Positions 54,420 through 63,064 of a DNA stretch of 64,000 nucleotides are shown here, piece by piece (the stretch's first letter is position 1; the number at the start of each line of letters is the position of its first letter). The DNA is from CAZNXJ01 sp964577115 (lineage in GTDB: Bacteria; Planctomycetota; Planctomycetia; Pirellulales; Pirellulaceae). Under the pieces are notes generated by a model. It was not told the origin of the DNA and searched no databases. It saw only the letters and a list, made by a program, of their open reading frames with translations. The stretch lies in contig CAZNXJ010000001.1 in assembly GCA_964577115.1 (NCBI GenBank), positions 248,001-312,000 on the forward strand. Direction: 5' to 3'. The position numbers were made by a program, and so were the translations under genes.

Positions 54420-56183
54420 ATGAGCGGGATGGAGCTTAGCGAACGGGAGCGACAGCGGTCGCGTGCGGCGCGGAGGGTGACCGAACCGCCCGCTCCCGAA
54501 AGCCCACCCGCGACGCGATTCGCCTGGCCCGTGCTCGCGCTCGGCCTGATCGGCGGCCTGCTGCTCTGGGCCGCGCTGCCTCCGCTCGAGTGGTCCTGGC
54601 TGGCCTGGGTCGCGCCCGTGCCTTGGTTATTGATCGTCCGCGAGCGATCGCTAAGCGGCCGGCGTCCATATTTAGCGGTTTGGATCGCATCGAGCGTCCA
54701 TTGGCTGGCCGTACTGCAAGGGATTCGGCTGCCCTACTGGGCGCTGTACTTCGGCTGGGCCGCACTGTCGCTCTACCTGGCCATCTATTTGCCTTTGTTT
54801 GTGGCGCTGTCCCGAGCGGCCGTGCACGGTTGGCGCCTACCCTTGTGGCTCGCCGCCCCCATGGTCTGGACGGGCCTCGAGCTGGCACGCGGATACATGA
54901 TCACCGGTTTTTCCGGCGCTCTTCTCGGCCATACGCTCGTTCGCTGGTTGCCGCTCATTCAGATTTCGGACTTGTTTGGCGCGTATGCGGTCAGCTTTCT
55001 GGTGATGCTCGTCGCCGCCGCGCTCACCGAAGCGATTCTGAACGCTCGGCAGCGGCGCATCGCCGTGGGCAGCATCACGGCCGCGGCTGTCACGCTCGCT
55101 TCGACATTACTTTATGGATACTACCGGCTGGAACCTCGAGCCGAGCCGGCCGAGTCGCCGCGCGTTTCCGTGGCTATGCTTCAGGGAACGTACGACACGA
55201 TCTTCACGTTCGACCCGCAGCGCAATATCGACATGTTCGAGCAATACCTTGGGTTGGCTCGGCGCGTGAGCCGCGAGCGGCCTGAGGTACAACTGCTCCT
55301 GTGGCCCGAATCGACGTTTACGGAAAACAACCCGTACTGGCTAGTGGGGGACGAGATTCCGGTTCCCGCCAACCATACCATGGCGCCATCGGAGTACCGG
55401 CAGCGGGCGGAGGAGCGAGCACGTTCGTTCCTGGAGAAGGCTCAGTATGTGGCGGATGCGGTGAACGCCGACCGCCGCGTTCCCGCGTTTCAGCTGGTCG
55501 GCGTCGAAACGGTGGATCTCCGCGAGGACCCGCCGCCCCGGTACAACTCGGCATTGCTGCTCGACCCCATCGGCCGGCCGATCGGCCGCTATGACAAGAT
55601 GCACCTGGTGATGTTTGGCGAATACATCCCGCTGGCGAGCTGGCTGCCGATTCTCTATGAGTGGTCGCCCATGGGTTCCGGCACCTCGGTGGGCGACGGC
55701 CCGGAGGCATTCGAGATCGGCGGGCTGCGGTTCGCTCCGACGATTTGCTTTGAGAGCTTCGTGCCTCACCATGTGCGACGGCAACTGGTCGAACTTGAAC
55801 GGCGCGGAACGCCGGCCGATGTGCTGGTGAACCTGACGCACGACGGCTGGTTCTGGGGCTCGAGCATTCTCGATCTGCACCGCACGTGCGCGGTATTTCG
55901 TGCAGTGGAGCATCGCCGGCCGATGCTGACGGCCGCCAACCCCGGTTTAACGGCGTGGATCGACGGGAATGGGCGGATCGTCCACGAGCTGCCTCGGCAC
56001 CAAGAGGACTACATCGTGGCCGAAGTCGAACGGGATACACGCGCGAGCCTGTATCGCCGCTGGGGCGATTGGCCAGTCGGCATCTGCCTAGCCGTCTCCC
56101 TGCTGCTCGGCCTGCTGGCGCGCTTCGCGCCCCGTCGCGAACCTACCGATCCGCTCGCCGGCCAGACGCCTGGCGAACCCTAG
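54420..56183 (+). CDS. lnt: Apolipoprotein N-acyltransferase
   Basis: The product has 587 residues from ATG 54420, with a GGGGGAAG just upstream. An N-terminal cytoplasmic tail is followed by about seven membrane helices (for example ALGLIGGLLLWAALPPLEWS) and a periplasmic nitrilase domain (about 245-540). The catalytic triad is visible as E297 in LLWPEST, K393 in RYDKMHLVMFGEYIP and C443 in TICFESF. The enzyme moves an acyl chain from phospholipid to the N-terminal Cys of lipoproteins, the last step of lipoprotein maturation, and its presence fits a diderm cell plan. A final membrane helix closes the protein. Residues AGRPYL-type loops are ordinary for the family. It is separated from the desaturase gene by a terminator and from the next gene by a promoter. 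Confidence 0.93.
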   Translation: MSGMELSERERQRSRAARRVTEPPAPESPPATRFAWPVLALGLIGGLLLWAALPPLEWSWLAWVAPVPWLLIVRERSLSGRRPYLAVWIASSVHWLAVLQGIRLPYWALYFGWAALSLYLAIYLPLFVALSRAAVHGWRLPLWLAAPMVWTGLELARGYMITGFSGALLGHTLVRWLPLIQISDLFGAYAVSFLVMLVAAALTEAILNARQRRIAVGSITAAAVTLASTLLYGYYRLEPRAEPAESPRVSVAMLQGTYDTIFTFDPQRNIDMFEQYLGLARRVSRERPEVQLLLWPESTFTENNPYWLVGDEIPVPANHTMAPSEYRQRAEERARSFLEKAQYVADAVNADRRVPAFQLVGVETVDLREDPPPRYNSALLLDPIGRPIGRYDKMHLVMFGEYIPLASWLPILYEWSPMGSGTSVGDGPEAFEIGGLRFAPTICFESFVPHHVRRQLVELERRGTPADVLVNLTHDGWFWGSSILDLHRTCAVFRAVEHRRPMLTAANPGLTAWIDGNGRIVHELPRHQEDYIVAEVERDTRASLYRRWGDWPVGICLAVSLLLGLLARFAPRREPTDPLAGQTPGEP

Positions 56184-56202
56184 CCCCACAGCGCGGCAGT
56201 TC

Positions 56203-56220
56203 GCCGAGGGCTCCCTCGGC
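56203..56220. terminator. Hairpin after lnt
   Basis: GCCGAGGG (56203-56210) pairs with CCCTCGGC (56213-56220), 20 bp after the stop codon; the two innermost pairs would open to form a usable loop. No U-tract. Confidence 0.4.
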
Positions 56221-56352
56221 CACGGCGCTCGATTCCCCTCTTTTGTGTCTGTCCGGCGAGAAGAAAGTTGGGGTGGCTTTTGGAGTGAAACGGTTGGGTG
56301 GGGCGTGCCGCGCGAGCATTTCTACCCATCTCGCCCAAATCTCCTGATTTCG

Positions 56353-56382
56353 TTGACACCGTCTTTCCGCCCGAATTATACT
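56353..56382 (+). promoter_or_regulatory. Strong sigma70-type promoter
   Basis: A perfect -35 TTGACA (56353-56358) and a -10 TATACT (56377-56382) are separated by 18 nt. It drives the coiled-coil gene at 56532 and probably the small gene behind it. Confidence 0.7.
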
Positions 56383-56531
56383 ACCTGAGCGATATTGCTC
56401 GTCTGCGGCCGTCCGTATCCAGGGATGGCGAGTTCTCTCGGTGCTCCCTGCGGCGCGCACCCGCGTGAGACTCTGCGGGTTCGCCGCGCCGGAAGTGCCA
56501 ACGCTAAATTCCAGAACAAGGGTAAAGCGCG

Positions 56532-57359
56532 GTGACATTCGTCGGCCGAATTTTGATCGTCATGACGCTCGTCATGAGTATTCTTTTCGCGGGTCTTGCG
56601 AGCGTGGTCCTGGCGACGCACATCAACTGGCGCGAGCGTGCCACACAGTTGCGCGACCAGGTGGCGGCGCTTGAGCAGGCCAACCAGCGCATTCAGGAAG
56701 CGATGGAAGCGGCTCGCGAACAGATCGCTCGCGAGCAGGCAGCTCGGAAGTACGAAGTCGCAATTTTGCACACGCAGGTGGACCAGGCGCAGGCTCAGCT
56801 GCGGCAGAGCGAAACGTTGCTGGCTTCGGAGCAGAGCAACCACAGCACGCTACAGCAGACGGCCCGCGTGGCCATCAATGAGCTCGACCGTTTGACCAAC
56901 GAGGTGGTGGCTCTGCGTGATGATCTGCGTAACAACCGGCAAGCTCGGGACGAGAAGCATCTTGAGCTCGTGGCGCAGATCGACGAGACGAACATGCTGA
57001 AGGGCCAGAAAGCTCGGCTCGACGAGCGCGTGGCTCAGTTGTCGGAATCGGTGAGCCGTTACAAGCGAGTGGCCGACGCGGCGGGCATCACGGAATTCGA
57101 TGATGTCGAGAACATTCCACCGGCGGTCGACGGTGTGGTCACGGCCGTGGGCCGCGGGAACCTGCTCGAGATTTCCATCGGGTCGGATGATGGCCTGAAG
57201 AAGGGGCATACGCTGGACGTGTTCCGCGGCGCTACGTATCTCGGCCGCGTGGTGGTTCGGGAAGCGAAGCCGGACCGATCGGTTGTCGAGATCCTGCCTG
57301 AGTACCGGCGAGGTCTGATTCGCAAGAATGACCGCGTGGCCTCGCGAATCGTCAGCTAG
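56532..57359 (+). CDS. Membrane-anchored coiled-coil protein with C-terminal beta domain (MreC-like architecture)
   Basis: The product has 275 residues from GTG 56532. One membrane helix (VGRILIVMTLVMSILFAGLA) is followed by a long coiled coil (about 32-185, rich in Gln, Glu, Arg and Leu heptads such as RDQVAALEQANQRIQEAMEA). The last 75 residues form a small beta-barrel-like domain: VDGVVTAVGRGNLLEISIGS, DDGLKKGHTLDVFRG, YLGRVVVREAKPDRSVVEIL, ending in KNDRVASRI. Order and topology match MreC, the cell-shape scaffold, but length and motifs differ, and I would not call it MreC. It might be a planctomycete envelope scaffold. A tiny membrane protein gene follows 8 bp after the stop. Confidence 0.82.
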   Translation: MTFVGRILIVMTLVMSILFAGLASVVLATHINWRERATQLRDQVAALEQANQRIQEAMEAAREQIAREQAARKYEVAILHTQVDQAQAQLRQSETLLASEQSNHSTLQQTARVAINELDRLTNEVVALRDDLRNNRQARDEKHLELVAQIDETNMLKGQKARLDERVAQLSESVSRYKRVADAAGITEFDDVENIPPAVDGVVTAVGRGNLLEISIGSDDGLKKGHTLDVFRGATYLGRVVVREAKPDRSVVEILPEYRRGLIRKNDRVASRIVS

Positions 57360-57367
57360 AGCCATTC

Positions 57368-57577
57368 ATGAAGCGCAATTACGACATTTACACCGTAATG
57401 CTGTACATCGCGTTTATCGCGCTGGCGGCAGCGTGCTTGCTGCTGTATCTCGAGCTGCGGGCGTACGGCACGTATCCCTGGTGGTCCCCGGCGACCTCCG
57501 CGGCGGCCAGCAGCGCGACGCAGGCGATCGATTCGGCCTGGGCCAGTGTGGCGCCATCCACCCGCTGGCTCGCCTAA
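57368..57577 (+). CDS. Small membrane protein of unknown function
   Basis: The product has 69 residues. One helix (YTVMLYIAFIALAAACLLLY) is followed by an aromatic ELRAYGTYPWW segment and an Ala/Ser-rich tail. It starts 8 bp after the coiled-coil gene, so the two are translated from one transcript and probably act together in the membrane. I recall similarly placed small proteins in other planctomycetes but know no function. Codon use and the tight spacing support a real gene. Confidence 0.75.
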   Translation: MKRNYDIYTVMLYIAFIALAAACLLLYLELRAYGTYPWWSPATSAAASSATQAIDSAWASVAPSTRWLA

Positions 57578-57702
57578 CGCCGCGCGATAAAGGCGTTCTA
57601 CGGAAAAGCCGAGCGGAATTCTTGGCGTGCGCTCGAGCCGACAAGTAAGATGAGTCGAGCAGGCTGCCGACTGATCCACGTGCTTGTCGATCGTGAGCTG
57701 CC

Positions 57703-59679
57703 GTGTCCTCAACATCCGTTCGTTTTCCGTGCCCGGCGTGCGGGGCTTACATGAAGGCGCTCGCGGCGCAGGCCGGTGAGGCGTGCCGCTGTCCAAAATG
57801 TGGCGCCGAAGCGTTCGTGCCTGGGGGGCGCGAGCCGCCGCCCCGAGCGGATTCGAGTGCAAACGCTCGTGCGGATGTGCAGACGCCGTCTCCCAACCGT
57901 CATCCCGGGGAAACTCCGACTGATCAGCGCTCCCCGCGCAAGCCGTCCTCGGCGAACCCAACGGGTGCCGCGGCGGGCCAATCTGGTCCGCCCGACGCTT
58001 CGGCTCGGCGCACCACGGATGCCATTCCGGCACTCGCGCCACGTCCTCGACCGAAGCTTTTCGTTCGCTGCCCTCTCTGCCGCTCGCCGCTGGCAATCCA
58101 CGAACACCAGGTCGGAACGACGGTGCGGTGTCTCGATTGTCACACCGAGTTTGAAGCTCAGCGCAAGGCGTCCGAGACGCCTCGGCCCAAACCTTCGGTG
58201 GCGGACTTCGAGATCGCGCTGAGCGATCCGGTCCCGACGCCGCGCTATCAGCCATCGCTGGCTGACGGAGTCACGGCGGCGGAGTTGTACGGCGATTTGC
58301 CGGTTGAAGGGCCGCCGGCGACTTCGGCATCCGTCAGCAGGCGGCCGACGAATGAGCCGCAACTTGCGGTTGTCTGCCCATTATGCCGTACGCGTCTGTA
58401 TGTGACCGAGCGGCAGGTCGGCCGGCAAGTGCGCTGCGGTGACTGCCACACCGAGTTCTCGGTGGAAGCTCCGCGCGCCGAAACGCCGCGCTCGACGCCG
58501 CACCACGATCTGGACGACGTCGACTTTGCGCTGGAGGAGGTGGGCGAGCGACCCAAGTATCGGCCGCTGACGCGCGGTAGCGTCACTCGCGAGCAGCTCG
58601 ACGAAATCGAACGAGCTCGGACGTCCGCGGCCGAGCCCACCGAAGCGGCACCGCGCGCCTCACGTCACGCGTTCGATTTTGAAGCCATTTGTCGTCACTG
58701 CGGCAGCCGGATACCAGCGCGTGACGAACAGATTGGACAGAAGGTTGTTTGCGGCGATTGCCATTCGACGGTGATCGTTACGCGTCCGCGGCGCCGCAAG
58801 GCGGCCGCAGGGTCAGTGGCCGAAGCGGGAAAGCTGCCGAGCGTGGTAGGCGATTCGCCGGCCGAGGCGGCGCGTGATGCGCCGCGCGAGTCGTCGATTC
58901 GCTGGCTTAACGAGGCGGAGCGGGAAGAGGAGGAGCGTGCGCCGGAAGGTCGGAAGCTCGAGGGGATGCCGTACTTTCAGCAGCTCGTCTGTTTCCTGGC
59001 GGACGCGGGCGCGCTGCTGCGCATCGCTGTTCTATCGATCGCGCTGATGCTGTTGATGTCGATAGGGACGTACATTGCGAGTTTCGCCAATGCCGGTCTC
59101 CTGGCGATTGTCGCGGTCATATTGGTTATCGTCGGAATGATTCTCCTGTTTCCAACGCTGCTCGGCTGGGCCAATTCCATGATCACGATCATCACGGATA
59201 CCGGCAGCGGTAACGCGATGATCGAGGACTGGTCGGATTTGGACATTGGCGAGTGGCTGGTGCAGTCGGCGATGGTCTTCTTTGCCTTCCTGGTATCGGC
59301 CGTGCCGGCGGCGGTGTTCGCCGGCGCATTGTCGCTTGTCAGCGCGTCGCCCTGGGTTTCGTTCGGATGTCTGGCCGTCAGCGTGATGCTTTTCCTGCCC
59401 CCAATCCTGATCTCGATGCTGGTGACGGGCAGCGTCTTCCACGTGTTCGCGCCGGAGGTGTGGAGCACGCTGAGTAAGGCGCCGGGTGTTTGGCTGCGGC
59501 TGTATGTGACGATCGGCGTCCTACTGGTCGGCCTGATGGGCGCTTCGATGATGGTCAGCAGCAATTCGCGCCTCGTGGATGCTCTGGGAGCGATCTGCCT
59601 CGTGACGCTCTCGTTTCTCTACTGCCGCGCGATCGGCATCGTCGCCGATCGTACGGGTTCGCTGAGCGACGAGCCCTGA
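57703..59679 (+). CDS. Membrane protein with four zinc ribbons
   Basis: The product has 658 residues from GTG 57703. Four zinc-ribbon-like motifs share exactly the same spacing, C-x2-C-x16-C-x2-C: Cys 10/13/30/33, 123/126/143/146, 225/228/245/248 and 330/333/350/353. The third and fourth end in CGDCHTEF and CGDCHSTV, like MJ0042-type ribbons. They are joined by Pro/Ala/Arg-rich linkers; the repeated YQPSLADGVTAAELYGDLP and YRPLTRGSVTREQLDEIERA suggest duplicated linker elements. From about residue 430 there are roughly five membrane helices (LLMSIGTYIASFANAGLLAI, and so on to SRLVDALGAICLVTLSFLYC). The ribbons would face the cytoplasm. I know no function. Confidence 0.8.
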   Translation: MSSTSVRFPCPACGAYMKALAAQAGEACRCPKCGAEAFVPGGREPPPRADSSANARADVQTPSPNRHPGETPTDQRSPRKPSSANPTGAAAGQSGPPDASARRTTDAIPALAPRPRPKLFVRCPLCRSPLAIHEHQVGTTVRCLDCHTEFEAQRKASETPRPKPSVADFEIALSDPVPTPRYQPSLADGVTAAELYGDLPVEGPPATSASVSRRPTNEPQLAVVCPLCRTRLYVTERQVGRQVRCGDCHTEFSVEAPRAETPRSTPHHDLDDVDFALEEVGERPKYRPLTRGSVTREQLDEIERARTSAAEPTEAAPRASRHAFDFEAICRHCGSRIPARDEQIGQKVVCGDCHSTVIVTRPRRRKAAAGSVAEAGKLPSVVGDSPAEAARDAPRESSIRWLNEAEREEEERAPEGRKLEGMPYFQQLVCFLADAGALLRIAVLSIALMLLMSIGTYIASFANAGLLAIVAVILVIVGMILLFPTLLGWANSMITIITDTGSGNAMIEDWSDLDIGEWLVQSAMVFFAFLVSAVPAAVFAGALSLVSASPWVSFGCLAVSVMLFLPPILISMLVTGSVFHVFAPEVWSTLSKAPGVWLRLYVTIGVLLVGLMGASMMVSSNSRLVDALGAICLVTLSFLYCRAIGIVADRTGSLSDEP

Positions 59680-59778
59680 AGAATCCGGCGCGCTAGCTCG
59701 CCGTCCGTTCGCAGGGCGTCGGCCCGGCGAACCCGCACTTTCGGCGAGGCGGCGCGAGCGGCGGAATGAGGCCCCACG

Positions 59779-59801
59779 GCGCGGCGAGCAGCGCGCCGCG
59801 C
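59779..59801. terminator. GC-rich hairpin after the zinc-ribbon gene
   Basis: GCGCGGCG (59779-59786) pairs with CGCCGCGC (59794-59801) around a 7-nt loop. It lies 100 bp after the stop and lacks a U-tract. Confidence 0.3.
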
Positions 59802-59874
59802 GATGTCTTCCGCCGAGTCCCTCTAACTCTTTGTGTTTCAACGAGTTGTGATTAAGTAAATCGGGCCTGCCCCG

Positions 59875-59903
59875 TTGAGGAAAATCCCGCTAGCGGATAC
59901 ACT
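59875..59903 (+). promoter_or_regulatory. Putative sigma70-type promoter of gyrA
   Basis: TTGAGG (59875-59880) and TACACT (59898-59903) are 17 nt apart, with the start of transcription expected about 75 nt before the TTG start codon. Confidence 0.5.
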
Positions 59904-59985
59904 TAATGGATTGTGCGGCCACCAGAATTGATGGTGTACGGCGGGGGTAGGCGGGCACGAAGGGCGTATAGAAAGGACTGCCGAT

Positions 59986-62823
59986 TTGTCGAGCGACTTG
60001 ACCAACGGAAACGGGTCGGAAGGACGGCTGCTGGATCTGCCGATCGAAGACGAGCTGAAGGAGAGCTATCTCACGTACGCGATGAGCGTCATCGTCAGCC
60101 GCGCGCTGCCGGACGTACGGGATGGGCTGAAGCCTTCGCAGCGCCGCATTCTCGTGGCGATGAACGACCTGAATCTGGGGCCTGGCGCGGCGCGCGTCAA
60201 GTGCGCGAAGATCTCGGGTGACACGAGCGGCAACTATCATCCTCACGGCGAAAGCGTCATCTATCCGACGCTCGTGCGCATGGCCCAGGAATGGAACATG
60301 CGCCATGTGCTGATCGACAAGCAGGGCAACTTCGGTTCGATTGCCGGCTTGCCTGCGGCGGCGATGCGGTACACGGAAGCTCGCCTGTCGCCCGTGGCCG
60401 CCATGATGCTTGAAGACCTCAAGCTCGACACGGTGGACTACACGCCGACGTATGACGAGCGGGGGATGGAGCCGACGGTGCTCCCGTCGAAGTTTCCCAA
60501 CCTGCTCGTCAACGGTGCAATGGGCATCGCAGTGGGCATGGCGACCTCGATCCCGCCCCACAACCTGAACGAAATTTGCGATGCACTGATCCGAGTGATC
60601 GACGATCCGGACGTGTCGATTAACGAGCTGCTGACGATCGTCAAAGGCCCGGACTTCCCAACCGGCGGCATCATCTGTGGCCGGAGCGGCATTTTGCGCG
60701 GTTATCATACCGGCCGCAGTACGATCACCGTGCGAGCTCGGGCGCACATCGAAGAAACGGCCAAGGGCCGCGCGCGGATTATCGTCACCGAGATCCCTTA
60801 TCAGCAGTTCCGTGACCGGGTCGTCGAGAAGATCGCATCCCTCGTCAACGAAGGCCGCATCAAGGGGATCAGCGAGATCCGCGATGAAAGCGACCTGAAA
60901 GAGCCGGTGCGCCTGGTTATCGAAATCAAGCGTGACGCAGATCCCGAGATCGTACTGAACCAGCTCTATCAATATTCGCCTCTACAGGACTCCTTCTCGA
61001 TCATCTTCCTGGCGCTCGTCAACGGCAAGCCGCGCGAGCTGAACTTCAAGGAGATGCTTCAGGAGTTCATCCGGCACCGCGTGATCGTGATCCGGCGCCG
61101 GACGCAGTTCCTGCTGTCTCGAGCGCGCAAACGCAAACATACGATCGAAGGCCAGTTGCTCGCCCTGGCCAACATCGACGAAATCATTCGGCTCATTCGC
61201 CAATCGCGGACGCAGGCCGAGGCGAAGATTGCGCTGATGGGCGTCGAGGCGCCGGCGTCCATGATGCAGCGCGCGCTGGGCGAGGAAGGCTTCCGCATCT
61301 TCCAGGAAGAACGCGGTGTCGCTGACACCTACACGCTTACCGCCGTGCAGGCCGAGTCGATCATTCGCATGACGCTCGGCCAGCTCGTCAATCTCGAGCA
61401 GGAGCGCCTCGCAGGCGAGCACCAAAAGCTGCTCGACGAGATCCGCGAGTACCTGCGGATCCTGTCGGACGAGCGCAACATCCTGGAGATCATCAAAGAA
61501 GACCTGGCGGAAATTCGGCGCAAGTTCGGCGAACCGCGGCGGACGGAAATCAGCGACGAGGAGCTTGGCGAAGTCAACCTCGAGGACCTGATCGCCGAAG
61601 AAACGATGGTCGTGACGATTAGCCACCAGGGCTACATCAAGCGGATCCCGGCGAGCACCTACCGGGCGCAGAAGCGCGGCGGCAAGGGGATGCGCGGCGC
61701 TGCGACGGAAGAAGAAGATCCCATCCGCCATTTGTTCGTTGCCAGCACGCACGCCTACCTGCTGTTCTTTACCAACAAGGGCAAGGTTTACTGGCTGAAG
61801 GTCTATGACATTCCGCAGCTGAGCCGCGAGAGCCGCGGCCGCGCGATCGTCAACCTGCTGAACCTCGAGGAAGGGGAGCAGATCGCCGATTGCCGCGCGG
61901 TGCGCTCGTTCGACCAGCCCAACCATTACCTCATGATGGCCACCCGCAAGGGGCTCGTGAAAAAGACGCTGCTCGAAGCCTACAGTCGGCCCAAGCGCGG
62001 CGGCATCATCGCGATCAAGCTGCGCGAGGACGACGAGCTGGTGGACATCGCCATTGTCAAACCGGGTGACGAAGTCGTGTTGGCCACGGCGAACGGCATG
62101 GCCATTCGCTTCCGCGAATCGGACGTGCGGCCGATGGGCCGCAATACGTCGGGTGTGAAAGGCATCACGCTGGTCGGCGACGACCGGCTGGTCAGCATGG
62201 TAGTCGCCGATTCCGATGCGACGCTGCTGACGGCCTGCGAGCACGGTTACGGAAAACGCACGTACTTCGGCCCCGGCAGCCCGCTGGCGCTCGACAACGG
62301 CAGTGAGCCCTCCGCGACGGAAAACGGGGAAGGGGAGGAAGACGTCGAATCGCCGGAAGACGTCAGCGCCGAAAGCGAGGCTCCCGAGACGGACGAAGAG
62401 GAGAGCTCGTCGAGCAACCGCTATCGGACGCAGAAGCGCGGCGGCAAGGGGCTACGCGACATTAAGACCACCAAGCGCAACGGCCGCGTCATCGGCGCGA
62501 TCCGTGTCAAGGACGACGACGAGGTGCTGATGATGACCGCGCGCGGCAAGATCCAGCGGATCAAGGCGTCGGACATCAGCGTCATTGGTCGCAACACGCA
62601 GGGGGTTCGCATCATGAGCCTCGACGAAGGCGACAAGCTCGCGGCGCTCGTCTATGTGCCGCAAGAGAACTCGACGGACGACGAAGACGCCGCCGGCGAA
62701 ATCGCCTCAACCCCCATGGCTCCCGCCGCCGAACCGACGCTCCCCGGTGATATGCGCGATTCCGCAGAGGAGTCGGACAACGGGGCCGAGCCGGCGGAAG
62801 AAGAGAACGACGGCGAGGAGTAA
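59986..62823 (+). CDS. gyrA: DNA gyrase subunit A
   Basis: The product has 945 residues. The start is TTG 59986, supported by AAAGGA about 8 nt upstream and by family alignment. The breakage-reunion domain (about 20-530) shows ALPDVRDGLKPSQRRIL, the catalytic Tyr Y129 in AAMRYTEARLS, and the quinolone-region motif GNYHPHGESVIYPTLVRMAQ. The C-terminal DNA-wrapping beta-pinwheel (about 540-890) has two GyrA boxes QKRGGKG (562-568 and 816-822), which identify gyrase rather than topoisomerase IV; two boxes are also known in mycobacteria. An acidic Glu/Ser-rich segment (about 770-810) interrupts the pinwheel before the second box, and an acidic tail follows. Position 94 (E. coli 87) is Pro. gyrB is not in the window. 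Confidence 0.97.
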   Translation: MSSDLTNGNGSEGRLLDLPIEDELKESYLTYAMSVIVSRALPDVRDGLKPSQRRILVAMNDLNLGPGAARVKCAKISGDTSGNYHPHGESVIYPTLVRMAQEWNMRHVLIDKQGNFGSIAGLPAAAMRYTEARLSPVAAMMLEDLKLDTVDYTPTYDERGMEPTVLPSKFPNLLVNGAMGIAVGMATSIPPHNLNEICDALIRVIDDPDVSINELLTIVKGPDFPTGGIICGRSGILRGYHTGRSTITVRARAHIEETAKGRARIIVTEIPYQQFRDRVVEKIASLVNEGRIKGISEIRDESDLKEPVRLVIEIKRDADPEIVLNQLYQYSPLQDSFSIIFLALVNGKPRELNFKEMLQEFIRHRVIVIRRRTQFLLSRARKRKHTIEGQLLALANIDEIIRLIRQSRTQAEAKIALMGVEAPASMMQRALGEEGFRIFQEERGVADTYTLTAVQAESIIRMTLGQLVNLEQERLAGEHQKLLDEIREYLRILSDERNILEIIKEDLAEIRRKFGEPRRTEISDEELGEVNLEDLIAEETMVVTISHQGYIKRIPASTYRAQKRGGKGMRGAATEEEDPIRHLFVASTHAYLLFFTNKGKVYWLKVYDIPQLSRESRGRAIVNLLNLEEGEQIADCRAVRSFDQPNHYLMMATRKGLVKKTLLEAYSRPKRGGIIAIKLREDDELVDIAIVKPGDEVVLATANGMAIRFRESDVRPMGRNTSGVKGITLVGDDRLVSMVVADSDATLLTACEHGYGKRTYFGPGSPLALDNGSEPSATENGEGEEDVESPEDVSAESEAPETDEEESSSSNRYRTQKRGGKGLRDIKTTKRNGRVIGAIRVKDDDEVLMMTARGKIQRIKASDISVIGRNTQGVRIMSLDEGDKLAALVYVPQENSTDDEDAAGEIASTPMAPAAEPTLPGDMRDSAEESDNGAEPAEEENDGEE

Positions 62824-62959
62824 TTGCTGCTGTCGGCGAGGTTTCCGGCATCGCGCGGCCCCAAGCTGCACCGCTGCTAAACGTGTTGAATTTGGCAGAT
62901 GGTCCGAAGATTGGGATCCTTCTGCTTGCGCTTTGCGAGGCACGGCGCGAGTTTCAATC

Positions 62960-62965
62960 TATAAT
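62960..62965 (+). promoter_or_regulatory. Putative -10 box before the UDP-glucose dehydrogenase gene
   Basis: A perfect TATAAT lies about 100 nt before the start codon; the nearest -35 candidate (TTGCGA, 62933-62938) is at a poor 21-nt spacing. A CGATCG-TG-CGATCG palindrome (62971-62984) lies just downstream, at the expected transcript start, and may be an operator. Confidence 0.35.
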
Positions 62966-63064
62966 TTCGTCGATCGTGCGATCGAACGTATGGTGTTTCT
63001 TGTTTAGGGACGGGAAGGCTGATTTGACAATCGATATGGTTGAACAAAGAGCGGAGCGGGCGAC

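Larger units (their letters stand above)
56184..56531. other. Intergenic region with strong promoter
   Basis: It carries a terminator-like hairpin after lnt (56203-56220) and a near-consensus promoter (56353-56382), giving a leader of about 145 nt before the GTG at 56532. No riboswitch or small RNA was recognised in the leader. Confidence 0.5.
59680..59985. other. Intergenic region upstream of gyrA
   Basis: It holds a terminator-like hairpin (59779-59801) and the proposed gyrA promoter (59875-59903), with a leader of about 75 nt. No other feature was recognised. Confidence 0.45.

Noticed and set aside
60982..62244. Minus-strand reading frame of 420 codons inside gyrA
   Set aside because: It is a GC-driven open frame opposite a highly conserved gene.
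63024..63029. TTGACA box before the UDP-glucose dehydrogenase gene
   Set aside because: No -10 box lies at 16-18 nt and the position would leave almost no leader; the TATAAT at 62960 is a better candidate.
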